Origin: a virus
Virus record (IMG/VR): IMGVR_UViG_3300021964_007165
Span: 1 to 64,000 of that record
Reading direction: 5' to 3' (one strand)
DNA: 64,000 bases
The position numbers and the translations under genes were made by a program. Below, in pieces: positions 15,641 to 23,730 of this stretch. Numbering within the stretch: the stretch's first letter is position 1; the number at the start of each line of letters is the position of its first letter. Below the pieces are notes generated by a model. The model saw only the letters and a program-made list of their open reading frames with translations. It was not told the origin of the DNA and did not search any database.

Positions 15641-16203
15641 TAGTATTCTCCTACATTTTCCCAAGGATACACTAACCATACGTCTTCCTCAGCCTTATTA
15701 ACTTCATCGCAAGAGTATGACACACCGTCAAACCCACTTGATAAATTTTCTGTTAATACAGCAAATCGAACAGTATTTCCCCACACTGCTTTCCAGGCAA
15801 CAGTTTCATTAGGCAAACAACTGCTCTGCCAGTCCTGTTTAATCCAGTTAAAGGTAGAACCTGTATCGTTGATATCGTCTACAATTAAAATATTTTTGCG
15901 TAAGTTAGGTGCCCAACGAGCACCAGTTGTTCCTGTTTCTTTTTCGTCATAGTTGTATCCAAACGCATCTTCACTCATCCAAGCATTTGTTTCACTACCG
16001 TGTCCGCTATCATCACGCAAACTTACTTTAAGTGCTTCACAACTAATACCAGTCATATTGCTAATAATAGTTGCAGGCACATTGCCGCCTCGTGTAATAC
16101 CTACAATGTAGTCAGGACGCCATTTGTCCTTGTACATTTGATTAACAATACTGACGCACATTTTTTCTACGTCTTGCCAACTGTAAAACTTTTTCTTAAT
16201 CAT
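15640..16203 (-). CDS. Phosphoribosyltransferase (hypoxanthine/xanthine type)
   Basis: A 187-residue type I phosphoribosyltransferase. 'YIVGITRGGNVPA' near residues 32-44 is the first conserved strand and loop. 'ILIVDDINDTGSTF' near residues 105-118 is the PRPP-binding motif with the paired Asp residues. The end 'DVWLVYPWE' matches the C-terminus of hypoxanthine and guanine phosphoribosyltransferases. It could salvage purines or act on a deazaguanine base, since it lies between FolE/QueE and QueD/DpdA. The substrate cannot be fixed from sequence. Confidence 0.8.
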   Translation of the reverse strand: MIKKKFYSWQDVEKMCVSIVNQMYKDKWRPDYIVGITRGGNVPATIISNMTGISCEALKVSLRDDSGHGSETNAWMSEDAFGYNYDEKETGTTGARWAPNLRKNILIVDDINDTGSTFNWIKQDWQSSCLPNETVAWKAVWGNTVRFAVLTENLSSGFDGVSYSCDEVNKAEEDVWLVYPWENVGEY

Positions 16204-16834
16204 GACCTTTCCTTACCTCTATTAAGTTTGAGTTACCTTTTTCTACAATAATACCAGTTCCATTATTAAATCCAGCATTAACAAATTTAAGTGCGGGAAC
16301 AAATCTTGCATTAGATCTAAATCCTGTTGCACTGTGATTTATATTACTCTTAAAAAAACAAAAACGTCCTGGTACAGGAGCAACACTAATAATTAACGGA
16401 TCAGTATTTCCTTGTACATCTTTAAGTTCATATCCTTCTAAGTCTTCAGTAGTAATAAAAAATTTAGTTTCACCTTTCTCGTCTGGACTCCAAGTACTAT
16501 TACAATAATAAAGAAGTGTCCAATCGCAGTCGTCTTTATGGTAGTATGCATCTTCTCCAGTGGCAAAAAAGTTAAGATTGCTTCTACGATATTCTAACCC
16601 TTCGAGGTCATCTAATTTTTCATTAATAACGTTCCATATGGTTGACCAAGTATGTGTATGTTCAAATTCAAAACATTGTAATCCTGTGGGAGGTTGCTCT
16701 GGGTTGTCTCTTGTCCCCCATTTGAAACTTAAATTTTGTATTTCATTTTCGAGAACTTTTATTACTTTAGGATTAAAAACGTTATCGTACGTTTTGATTA
16801 AACCTCCAAAGTATGTAGTGCGTTTAATCTCCAC
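16196..16834 (-). CDS. 2OG-Fe(II) oxygenase (prolyl-hydroxylase-like)
   Basis: A 212-residue double-stranded beta-helix oxygenase starting at a GTG with AGGAG six bases before it. 'YYHKDDCDWTLLYYC' near residues 97-111 supplies the HxD metal pair. 'GRFCFFKSNINHSATGFRSNARFVPALKFV' near 155-185 supplies the distal His and Arg. The arrangement resembles 4-prolyl hydroxylase-like proteins widespread in marine phages. It overlaps both neighbours by 8-11 bases. Confidence 0.75.
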   Translation of the reverse strand: MEIKRTTYFGGLIKTYDNVFNPKVIKVLENEIQNLSFKWGTRDNPEQPPTGLQCFEFEHTHTWSTIWNVINEKLDDLEGLEYRRSNLNFFATGEDAYYHKDDCDWTLLYYCNSTWSPDEKGETKFFITTEDLEGYELKDVQGNTDPLIISVAPVPGRFCFFKSNINHSATGFRSNARFVPALKFVNAGFNNGTGIIVEKGNSNLIEVRKGHD

Positions 16835-17339
16835 CTTTTGCTCCTATCCCTAAATATTCTTCATTGTGTATCCATTTGTAACCACGTTCCTCAATTTGAC
16901 CTTTGTTAGTAAAAGGAAGGAATCCCCATTCTTTAACTTTACGTCCCATAAAGAATAAACTCCAACAAGGAATCTCGTTACCGTTTGCATCTTTCTCAAG
17001 TTCGAGCCAATGCAGATCGTCTGCTTTTCTATAACGGAAATGTCCAGGACCTCTCCACACTTTTGTACTACCCACAACTCCGCCTGTTGTTACATTTTTA
17101 AGCGGAATATGTTCCCAGTAACCACCTTTAAGAATAAGTGTTGCATAATTCCACGGATGGTCATGCAGTGTGGGCTCATCTCCTACAAGAACTTTGTGTA
17201 GTGTAATATTGAATGGAAAACGCTTTCTATTTTTTAGAAATACATAGTAACGGATAAGATAAGGTATCTTTCCGTCTCTATCGTAAATAACTCTTTTACG
17301 TCCTAATAGTTCCATTAATTTAGAAAGGAATGTCATCAT
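16824..17339 (-). CDS. Cupin-fold protein
   Basis: A 171-residue protein with a cupin-like core: 'ITLHKVLVGDEPTLHDHPWNYATLILKGGYWEH' at residues 45-77 gives the HxH metal motif. 'GPGHFRYRKADDLHWLEL' at 97-114 gives the second His strand. The end 'WGFLPFTNKGQIEERGYKW' is seen in related phage proteins. It may bind a metal and act on a small molecule; the reaction is unknown. It overlaps both neighbours, so it is part of the same long transcript. Confidence 0.65.
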   Translation of the reverse strand: MMTFLSKLMELLGRKRVIYDRDGKIPYLIRYYVFLKNRKRFPFNITLHKVLVGDEPTLHDHPWNYATLILKGGYWEHIPLKNVTTGGVVGSTKVWRGPGHFRYRKADDLHWLELEKDANGNEIPCWSLFFMGRKVKEWGFLPFTNKGQIEERGYKWIHNEEYLGIGAKGGD

Positions 17340-17658
17340 TTGCTCTACTCTTATAATCGTCTTTTACTAAATTATACACTTCAATAAATTTTAGATATTG
17401 AATTTTAAGTGCTGGATATATTTCAATCATTTTTTCAAGATCGTATTCACTTGGCCATTTTGCCGGACCAGTATCGAAATCTTCAAAAGTATATGTTGGT
17501 GCAAAAGCAGGAGATTCATATGATGATGTGTACTCATCGTTATTAAGTGAAATAGTAAAAGTACCATCTGTTTCGCATAAATCATCTTTGGCTATAGTAA
17601 TACCATCAATACTTCCGTCTGAAGAGTAATTAACAGTATAAGAGTTATCATCATCCAT
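17320..17658 (-). CDS. Small acidic hypothetical protein
   Basis: A 112-residue protein from the ATG at 17658; the eight-base overlap with the glycosyltransferase end is tighter than for the upstream TTG. Rich in Asp, Tyr and Ser in the first 60 residues, then helical (YDLEKMIEIYPALKIQYLKFIEVYNL). The tail 'DDYKSRANDDIPF' is a short acidic motif. No known domain. Confidence 0.5.
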   Translation of the reverse strand: MDDDNSYTVNYSSDGSIDGITIAKDDLCETDGTFTISLNNDEYTSSYESPAFAPTYTFEDFDTGPAKWPSEYDLEKMIEIYPALKIQYLKFIEVYNLVKDDYKSRANDDIPF

Positions 17659-18703
17659 TTGCAATTTTCTCGTATAGTTTTTTTCCACTAAAATATTCCT
17701 GTGCTAATTTCAATGTTTGCTTCTGCATGGGAATCAAGTAATCTTTATAATTTTCCATATAATTAATAATCCTATTACAAACTTGTTCTTTGTGCTTTTT
17801 ATAAGTTTCAAAATCTTTTGTCCATATACTTGGATACTTGAATTCTTCAAGTGCCATCTCACTATAACTAAGTCTATCAGGAACCATAGGAATAGCATCT
17901 ACAAGTGCGCCTTCATACCAACTAATACCAAGTGTTTCTTGTAGGTTAGCAGAGAATATAAGTTTTGCTTTTCCTAATAAATTATGATACTCATTTTTAG
18001 TCAACTGTTTTTCTTGGCAAACTACAAATTCATATTGTGGTAATTTCTCTTTTAGATCTCTAAAGATATCAATCTGTTTCTCTGGTGCAATTCTGTGTGG
18101 GAAAAGAATTAAATTTTCTTTATCCATATTTTTATACATATTAAAACTATTAGCCAAATACTCCATAGGCCAACCAACACGTACTGGTTCATGCTCTACA
18201 GTAATTTCTCTAAACGATTCTTCAAACAAATCAATATGGAAGTCTGTAGCAAAGAAGTTATCGTCATAACATTCATACATTGACCGCTCTGCATTTCTTA
18301 CCCAAGGCTTATCGCCAATTAGTCTGCCCAAGAAATCCTGTGGGTCATAACTACCAGCATGCCACAAGCCACCAATGCGAATGTTAACACCCAATAGTTC
18401 TGCCATGTAGCGTAGTTGTATAACTGTAGGGTTCCAGGCATCGGTATAGAGAAAATAATCGCCGTCCTTAATAGTTCCTGCACAGAACATTTCTCCTATT
18501 TGTTCTAATTGTTTACTTTTATAAACATTAGTACCGCCGAAATTAAGGAAAGCCCCAGGCGTAGTTGCCTGAGGCGTTTCCCCACCACTAATGACTTTTA
18601 TATCTTCATTTGTAGCACGTTGAAGTTGCTTTGGCAGATGTTCTTTCCATTGCTTAGTATAGCGTGTGTCTACTGCTTCAATGTCTACAATATAAACTGC
18701 CAT
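17651..18703 (-). CDS. Glycosyltransferase, GT-B fold (GT4-like)
   Basis: A 350-residue glycosyltransferase. The second half carries the nucleotide-sugar-binding pattern 'ENLILFPHRIAPEKQIDIFRDL' (near 195-216) and 'FSANLQETLGISWYEGALVDAIPMVPDRLSY' (near 250-280), with the E-x7-E type motif. The N-terminal half has 'DYFLYTDAWNPTVIQLRYMAELLG'. It could glycosylate phage DNA, a virion protein or host surface sugar. Because modified bases are likely in this phage, DNA glycosylation is worth considering but is not shown. Confidence 0.7.
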   Translation of the reverse strand: MAVYIVDIEAVDTRYTKQWKEHLPKQLQRATNEDIKVISGGETPQATTPGAFLNFGGTNVYKSKQLEQIGEMFCAGTIKDGDYFLYTDAWNPTVIQLRYMAELLGVNIRIGGLWHAGSYDPQDFLGRLIGDKPWVRNAERSMYECYDDNFFATDFHIDLFEESFREITVEHEPVRVGWPMEYLANSFNMYKNMDKENLILFPHRIAPEKQIDIFRDLKEKLPQYEFVVCQEKQLTKNEYHNLLGKAKLIFSANLQETLGISWYEGALVDAIPMVPDRLSYSEMALEEFKYPSIWTKDFETYKKHKEQVCNRIINYMENYKDYLIPMQKQTLKLAQEYFSGKKLYEKIANG

Positions 18704-18936
18704 TAGTGCCTCCTGTTGTTAAACTTCTTATTTTTATTAAAAGGGCGTGGTTTCTTGCCCTTTTTAAAATTACAAAAGTTACGCCACGCTTCACTTTTGT
18801 TATTATACAAGTCTCTCTCATCAAACTTGTATGCACGATGGTAACCTAACACCCAAGAACTCGCACAAAATTCTTTAAATGCTTCAAGGTCATTAAAAAC
18901 CTTGTTGTAAACTTCACGATCAAACTTAATCGCCAT
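18703..18936 (-). CDS. Small basic hypothetical protein
   Basis: A 77-residue protein from the ATG at 18936, which follows GAGGT and the queD stop. Longer in-frame starts would lie deep inside queD. It has an acidic helix at the front and a very basic tail (GKKPRPFNKNKKFNNRRH), so it could bind nucleic acid. It is coupled to the glycosyltransferase gene by a one-base overlap. Confidence 0.55.
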   Translation of the reverse strand: MAIKFDREVYNKVFNDLEAFKEFCASSWVLGYHRAYKFDERDLYNNKSEAWRNFCNFKKGKKPRPFNKNKKFNNRRH

Positions 18937-18949
18937 TTGATTATACCTC

Positions 18950-19393
18950 TCAGTATTTTGCGTACTCAATATGGGCACCATTCTCTCCATCTTCACTGAT
19001 ATCGATATGAACTTCACGCCCGGGGAATTTTTCAGAGATCTTTTCGTAAAGATCATCTGCCATCATTTCACATGATTTATAATCTAAGTTTAAAGTTCCT
19101 TCGCTATATAATTTCTCCATCCACCGTTTAAATTGAATAAATTCAATATCTCTGTCGTTGTGTGTAACAGTGATACCTACTTTAAAATGGAATATGTGTC
19201 TATGGGGATATCCCAAGAACGAAACATCATATTCATCACCTGTTGCCAGTGCTGGATCTTCCAGTGCCGCAGGATACTTGTGGATACCTTCTTTACGGAA
19301 AGTTACCCAAATCATTCTCTTTGCTGTATTCATAATTTTTTCATGTGTTTCTTTTGACATTGCTTCTTTAATCATTGTATCAGTTATACTCAT
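18950..19393 (-). CDS. queD: 6-carboxy-tetrahydropterin synthase (QueD-like)
   Basis: A 147-residue QueD/6-pyruvoyltetrahydropterin-synthase-like protein. It keeps the zinc His cluster in 'GYPHRHIFHFKVGITV' (His64, His66, His69) and the 'DRDIEFIQFKRWME' strand-helix. The end 'DISEDGENGAHIEY' matches the end of phage QueD-like proteins. It would convert the FolE product to 6-carboxy-tetrahydropterin for QueE. The first ATG is directly next to a candidate -10 box, so the true start may be Met7 or Met12 on that transcript, and Met1 on read-through transcripts. Confidence 0.75.
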   Translation of the reverse strand: MSITDTMIKEAMSKETHEKIMNTAKRMIWVTFRKEGIHKYPAALEDPALATGDEYDVSFLGYPHRHIFHFKVGITVTHNDRDIEFIQFKRWMEKLYSEGTLNLDYKSCEMMADDLYEKISEKFPGREVHIDISEDGENGAHIEYAKY

Positions 19394-19422
19394 ACTATAC
19401 TACCTTTCTTTGTTGTTGTCAA
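19394..19422 (-). promoter_or_regulatory. Sigma70-like promoter overlapping the queD start
   Basis: TTGACA (19417-19422), 17-bp spacer, TATAGT (19394-19399). The -10 box ends one base before the queD ATG, so a transcript would start inside the annotated ORF. The whole -35 and spacer region also encodes the last seven residues of the upstream gene, so chance cannot be excluded. Confidence 0.5.
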
Positions 19423-19948
19423 CCGGATTATCGTTCTCATATTTGGACCAATCTGTAAAAGTTGAACGTTTTTGCAAATCATGTACTTGATGAATCCAAA
19501 CACCAGCATTTGATGCTTTAAAGTCTTTGTCATCAATTTTGATACAAGCATTATAATTAAGTTGATCAATATAAGGCAGTTTAACACTAATCTGACTAAT
19601 AAATTTACTTTCTTCATTGTAACCAGATTCAATTACATATTCGTGATATTTTACATCATAATCAAGTGTTACAGTATACCCTTCTTTAAGCAAACCATAT
19701 ACAAGTGAATCCCATGCTTTGTTAGTAGCATCATCTCCGTATGGTAATGTAACTGCAAAACTTTGATTAGCACCAAGATAGATATGATCAACGTGTGTCT
19801 TTTTTGCTTGTTCCAGAACTTCTTCTAATGGTCGGCATCCTACTACAAATAGTGTATCCATGTCATATGCCGGTGTATGTTCTACTTCATAACCAGTGAA
19901 GTATACTACATTGTCTTTTACTTGTCCGTCGCTATAATCACGCTTCAC
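19400..19948 (-). CDS. Conserved hypothetical protein next to queD
   Basis: A 182-residue protein starting with GTG (MKRDYSDGQVKDNVVYFTGYEVEHTPAYDMDTLFVVG). The front half has a beta-alpha-beta look with 'VDHIYLGANQSFAVTLPYGDD'. The protein stays beside queD in the marine T4-like phages I recall. I know of no assigned function. It may act in 7-deazaguanine or tetrahydropterin metabolism by association only. Confidence 0.55.
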   Translation of the reverse strand: MKRDYSDGQVKDNVVYFTGYEVEHTPAYDMDTLFVVGCRPLEEVLEQAKKTHVDHIYLGANQSFAVTLPYGDDATNKAWDSLVYGLLKEGYTVTLDYDVKYHEYVIESGYNEESKFISQISVKLPYIDQLNYNACIKIDDKDFKASNAGVWIHQVHDLQKRSTFTDWSKYENDNPVDNNKER

Positions 19949-20138
19949 TTTTAAATGCCTTCATTAATTCTTTAATTTGATCCTTAATCGCTAACTTAGT
20001 TTTCTTTAATTTAAGTAGAAGACTCTTGTGTACAAAAGATCTATCGTAGGTTCTTTCGTCTTCAAGTTCTTTTACTTTAGCATCATACCAAGCATGATGT
20101 TCTTTTAGTTTTTCTATTTTTTTACTTGCTTTTGCCAT
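19938..20138 (-). CDS. Small coiled-coil protein, DUF465/YdcH-like
   Basis: A 66-residue helical hairpin protein from the ATG at 20138, right after dpdA. 'LKEHHAWYDAKVKELEDERTYDRSF' followed by 'KLKKTKLAIKDQIKELMK' matches the short two-helix pattern of YdcH/DUF465 proteins: a turn with Tyr-Asp, then a Lys-rich helix. Function unknown in bacteria and here. Confidence 0.5.
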   Translation of the reverse strand: MAKASKKIEKLKEHHAWYDAKVKELEDERTYDRSFVHKSLLLKLKKTKLAIKDQIKELMKAFKSEA

Positions 20139-20139
20139 T

Positions 20140-21597
20140 TTATAACTCCTCAAAGAGATTGCCGAATTGTGTTTGGGCATTTACTGTTTTCTTTCCTGTT
20201 GCTCCTCTGGTTCCAATAATTGACATCCAGAATTTGTTAAATTCTTCTATGACTGCATTTGCTTCATCTCTGCTTGACGTTGCGAATATTGCTTCCACAA
20301 CATCTCTAAAAAATAACCTGTCGAACCGTTCTTCCACAAGCATCGCTGGAAGTACTCCGTTGTCGTATTGTCTATTCGCTTCTTGTACTGCATTAATATG
20401 ACTCCATACATTATGACCCATCTGGATTGCATATGAAAAACTATCCCAAGATGTTTTTCCTTCTTTACCTATTTTATTTAGGTCGCCTGGAGCATAAATG
20501 CACACGTCTTTGGCTTGTAAATTTTGGGTAATAGGTGAATTTAAGAAACTTCTATGTTTCCCTTCACGAACAAACGCATCGCTAAAAGGTGATGTATCAG
20601 TTGCCAATGCCTTATCATCAATGCCAGGTACCATTCTGTATACCCATTTCTTTCTATCTTGTGTTTCAAGTTCGCAGTAAATCTGTCCATTTGCAGTTGC
20701 AAGGAATGGTGAAGCACAATCAAATGTAATAGTAAAGTTTTCATTGTGGTACTTACGTACGGCTCTTTGTACATCAGTTAGTAGTGTCGCCCATTCTAAT
20801 TTGCTTGTGCCTAAGAAGTGCATAAAGTCGTGTTTGCCCTTTTCAAGCAATCCATCGAAACGCAGTGCTACAAGTCTTTTTAGTACCAAGTGTACATCAC
20901 ACATATTCTGACCACCCATTGACCAACCATTAAAGTGTGTACTTGGATATACTTTAGGATCACAGTAGTCTTTCATCTGTTGATACCAGTCTTCAGCATC
21001 AGCATGATTTTCACCTTGCAATACGTTTAAAAACTTACAAGAACCCGAACGGTTTTTCATAAAGTAGTCGTTATTGATACGTGTAGCATTTACAGCATCT
21101 TGATAGTTGTCAATACCTGTTGCTTTTGCTCCTTCTGGAGAACGTGCTACCCAGGCAGGAATATCAAGAATCATACCATAGTCCATATAAGCATCCATCC
21201 ACGCAAGAACTTGCTCACGTTTCTTTTTTGCTTTAGGACAGTTAGGATCTTTCCAATCACCTTCCCAGACTCCTTTACCAATTTGGAAACCACCTGAGTC
21301 GCCTAACAACCAACTGTTGTTACGATCTCTATTCCTAATCATATCTTCTTTAGGCGAATCCTTATTGATATCTAACTCTGCATGACCTGCTGAATACAAA
21401 CTCCAATGATAGTTGAATAGACCGTCTTTAGTATTAAACCAATTAAGACTTTCCATCTCATTGTTAGGAAAAGGAATACGACTTTTGTCTACATATTCTT
21501 CCTTACGTTGTTTGCCTATAAAAGTTGCATAAAAGCCACTAATAGCCGGAAGAAAGATTGCGTAGTCTTTCTGTTCTTTAGTTAAGTCCGTATTCAA
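20140..21597 (-). CDS. dpdA: DpdA-like tRNA-guanine-transglycosylase homologue (DNA deazaguanine inserter)
   Basis: A 485-residue protein of the TGT fold, in the DpdA branch that swaps guanine in DNA for a 7-deazaguanine. 'LLGDSGGFQIGKG' (Asp100, Ser101, then GGFQ to 105) matches the TGT base-binding segment. 'STHFNGWSMGGQN' near 219-231 is the loop of the substrate pocket. 'ITFDCASPFLATANG' puts Asp293 in the position of the TGT nucleophile in FDC. The zinc Cys cluster of bacterial TGT is absent. FolE, QueD and QueE are encoded in the same run. Restriction evasion is the known purpose of such modification in other phages. No separate QueC is seen in this window. Confidence 0.8.
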   Translation of the reverse strand: MNTDLTKEQKDYAIFLPAISGFYATFIGKQRKEEYVDKSRIPFPNNEMESLNWFNTKDGLFNYHWSLYSAGHAELDINKDSPKEDMIRNRDRNNSWLLGDSGGFQIGKGVWEGDWKDPNCPKAKKKREQVLAWMDAYMDYGMILDIPAWVARSPEGAKATGIDNYQDAVNATRINNDYFMKNRSGSCKFLNVLQGENHADAEDWYQQMKDYCDPKVYPSTHFNGWSMGGQNMCDVHLVLKRLVALRFDGLLEKGKHDFMHFLGTSKLEWATLLTDVQRAVRKYHNENFTITFDCASPFLATANGQIYCELETQDRKKWVYRMVPGIDDKALATDTSPFSDAFVREGKHRSFLNSPITQNLQAKDVCIYAPGDLNKIGKEGKTSWDSFSYAIQMGHNVWSHINAVQEANRQYDNGVLPAMLVEERFDRLFFRDVVEAIFATSSRDEANAVIEEFNKFWMSIIGTRGATGKKTVNAQTQFGNLFEEL

Positions 21598-21607
21598 AAT
21601 ATTCTCC

Positions 21608-22336
21608 TTATTTAGTTTGTGCTGGAAGAATATAATTATATTCTGCTAATCCAGAGTCTACAGTAAGTTGCATTGCACCTTGATCTGAAATACTCATTGT
21701 AACTTTACCATCTAAGTTTAAGATTGCTTGTACTTGTGCTACAGGCCAACTCCAAGAATGTTTTAAAGATCCTGTAATATCTGTATGGAATACAAATGAA
21801 CCTGCATGTTGTGAAGCATCACCGAAACTAAACACTAAGTTAGTACCGTCGGTTTTTACACTAAACACAGTTTCTTCAGAATGTGCAAGACTTTGAAACT
21901 TCATTCTTTGAATAGCCGCCATTGTTGGTTCAACTTCAACATCCCATGAAGCACCTTTAAACTTAACTGTCTTAAGTTTTTCTTCAATAATTTGTTTATT
22001 CATAAAACGATAATCGTTTTCAAAGTCACCTGTTTCGTTTTCAAAGTGGATATGTGTTGGAATAGTTTCGCCATTACGCTCTGCCTGTTCTACAGTAATT
22101 TTAGAATTCTTTTGATATTCCGGACACTTCAAATGCAAACTTAATTTATCTAAGTTAGGCATTCCAAATGTACCTGTGAATTCTGCTACAGGATTTTTAG
22201 TTTTAGAACTAAGAATCACTGAACGATCTTCTGCCATCGATTCGATAGTAGTATCAGTTTCGTTCGTTACCTTTACAATGTTAAGAAATCCTAACGAGTG
22301 TGTATGGGCAACAATGTCTTGTAAAATGTCTTTCAT
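21608..22336 (-). CDS. 45: Sliding clamp, T4 gp45-like
   Basis: A 242-residue processivity clamp of the T4 type. It shows 'RSVILSSKTKNPVAEFTGTFGMPNLDKLSLHLKCPEY' near 39-75 and 'WDVEVEPTMAAIQRMKFQSLA' near 130-150, matching gp45-like proteins. T4 gp45 has 228 residues. The clamp ties DNA polymerase to DNA and, in T4, also activates late transcription with gp33 and gp55. It is coupled to the epimerase gene by ATGA but also has its own consensus sigma70 promoter inside that gene's end. Confidence 0.85.
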   Translation of the reverse strand: MKDILQDIVAHTHSLGFLNIVKVTNETDTTIESMAEDRSVILSSKTKNPVAEFTGTFGMPNLDKLSLHLKCPEYQKNSKITVEQAERNGETIPTHIHFENETGDFENDYRFMNKQIIEEKLKTVKFKGASWDVEVEPTMAAIQRMKFQSLAHSEETVFSVKTDGTNLVFSFGDASQHAGSFVFHTDITGSLKHSWSWPVAQVQAILNLDGKVTMSISDQGAMQLTVDSGLAEYNYILPAQTK

Positions 22337-23103
22337 GTTTGTTCTCCTATTGTTACATTATATTTAGAAAATGCTTCTTTGTCAAGTGTTTTTTCCTGGC
22401 ACAAGAAGTCAATTACATCAATTTGTGGCCGCCAGCCAATACTTGTTAATTGAGTAATATCGGCAGTATTATCTATGCGTTCATGCTTACTGCCATTACG
22501 CATTGGTATGTTTTTTATACCCTTTGCATCTAACAGTTTTGATAAGTGATAACTGTTTCCAGTACCAATATCAATAACGCCTTTTAAATCACTATTCATT
22601 ATCATAGTAATTGCTCTACACACATCTGCCATATGTATAAAATCTCTTGTATGATTGTTAATATATTCAACATCATTTCTTAGCAACTTTGGTATAAACA
22701 TATTAGGTCTTGCATCAGAACCGTACATTGTAGTAAAACGTAATCCAATACAGTGTTCTAAAGCATATCTTTCCATAATAAACTTTGAGTAAGCATATGG
22801 ATTCTTATCCGGTTCTTTTGCTGTACTTGAACTTGCATAATATATTGGGCAAGTATAATAATCAAATAATCTTTTTGATGCTAATACATTATTTTCCCAA
22901 TAGTCTGTTGGATTATCAATACTTTCTCTTACTCCGCTTTTGCCTGCTAAATGAATTACAGCATCTATATCATTAGGTAGTTCACAAGTATTTAGGTCTG
23001 TTCCTAATTTTAAGTCAATAAAAGTCATTTGGTGTATACCGCGCCAAAACATTTTTAGAACTGAACCAAGCATTCCTTCACTTCCTGTAATTAATAATTT
23101 CAT
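22333..23103 (-). CDS. NAD(P)-dependent sugar epimerase/dehydratase
   Basis: A 256-residue short-chain dehydrogenase-type protein, start MKLLITGSEGMLGSVL at 23103 (ATGA coupling). The Rossmann 'TGSEGMLG' is at residues 6-13. 'DAVIHLAGKSGVRESIDNP' (near 47-65), the catalytic region 'YYASSSTAKEPDKNPYAYSKFIMERYA' (Tyr and Lys of YxxxK, near 88-114) and 'GLRFTTMYG' follow. It probably makes a nucleotide sugar for host-surface or phage glycosylation, perhaps for the glycosyltransferase at 17651-18703. Substrate unknown. Confidence 0.8.
   Translation of the reverse strand: MKLLITGSEGMLGSVLKMFWRGIHQMTFIDLKLGTDLNTCELPNDIDAVIHLAGKSGVRESIDNPTDYWENNVLASKRLFDYYTCPIYYASSSTAKEPDKNPYAYSKFIMERYALEHCIGLRFTTMYGSDARPNMFIPKLLRNDVEYINNHTRDFIHMADVCRAITMIMNSDLKGVIDIGTGNSYHLSKLLDAKGIKNIPMRNGSKHERIDNTADITQLTSIGWRPQIDVIDFLCQEKTLDKEAFSKYNVTIGEQT
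22357..22385 (-). promoter_or_regulatory. Consensus sigma70-like early promoter for the sliding clamp
   Basis: TTGACA (22380-22385), 17-bp spacer, TATAAT (22357-22362) on the minus strand, located inside the 3' end of the epimerase gene, 20 bases upstream of the clamp ATG. Confidence 0.8.
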
Positions 23104-23348
23104 ATTCCTATCCAATTATAAACGCCTCTAACTGCTAAAAGCAAATACATTAATTCCATTAATGCTCGAGGTATGTCTTTATCTTTTACACCCATCCATA
23201 TCCATATACTACAAGATGCTAATGCTACTGACCATCCTAACCATTGTAATTCGGGATCTCCTCCACTTAAGGTAAAAGCACTCACCATAGCAAGTATAAA
23301 TCCTAACCATCTCCAACCGTCAATCTTATGATAGTAGCGTATTTTCAA
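23100..23348 (-). CDS. Small membrane protein, PnuC/SWEET-like pattern
   Basis: An 82-residue protein with about three membrane segments: residues 12-27, 34-53 and 60-80. It starts at a TTG with AAAGGA close upstream. The pattern 'LGWSVALASCSIWIWMGVKDKD' then 'LMYLLLAVRGVYNWIG' recalls one half of PnuC or a semiSWEET (a W/G-rich helix, a short loop, a G-Y-N-W end). Two more small membrane proteins with a similar make-up are at 26992-27258 and 27966-28247. Confidence 0.6.
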   Translation of the reverse strand: MKIRYYHKIDGWRWLGFILAMVSAFTLSGGDPELQWLGWSVALASCSIWIWMGVKDKDIPRALMELMYLLLAVRGVYNWIGI

Positions 23349-23730
23349 ATTCTTCCTTTACATAACGTTTAAGTTCATGATCGCCTATATTGTTAGGCAC
23401 TCTTTTTTTATAAAATAGTTCATAACTGTCACTGCCATATTTTCCGATACCGTATAGTTGTGTAGCATCTTCTCCGTCCCAGTCCTTAAACTGTTCACTC
23501 ATTCGATACAGTCTTTCTGCTCTAACGTGTCGCATACCAAGTGGAGCAATTATGTCTTCAATTTGTTTACGTGTTGCATGGAGTAGACTTGTGTGTGTAG
23601 GCCACTTAGCAAAAAACTTTGGCAGTACACGTTTTACTTGTTTACGATTTGTCAAGTTCAAACAAATAACACCAACCATGTGTTGCCACGCATTATCCAC
23701 TTGTTGTTGTACCATTAAATCATCTCTCAT
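23326..23730 (-). CDS. MBD4-like DNA glycosylase (HhH-GPD)
   Basis: A 134-residue helix-hairpin-helix DNA glycosylase. The order 'ICLNLTNRKQVKRVLPKFFAKWPT' (22-45), 'IEDIIAPLGMRHVRAERLYRMSEQF' (57-81), 'LYGIGKYGSDSYELF' (92-106) and 'IGDHELKRYVKEEF' (115-128) follows the catalytic domain of MBD4, a T/U:G mismatch glycosylase. The expected catalytic Asp is Asp117. There is no iron-sulfur Cys cluster, also as in MBD4. It overlaps the exonuclease gene by 4 bases in the replication block, so base-excision repair or removal of damaged or host bases is likely. Confidence 0.75.
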   Translation of the reverse strand: MRDDLMVQQQVDNAWQHMVGVICLNLTNRKQVKRVLPKFFAKWPTHTSLLHATRKQIEDIIAPLGMRHVRAERLYRMSEQFKDWDGEDATQLYGIGKYGSDSYELFYKKRVPNNIGDHELKRYVKEEFENTLLS

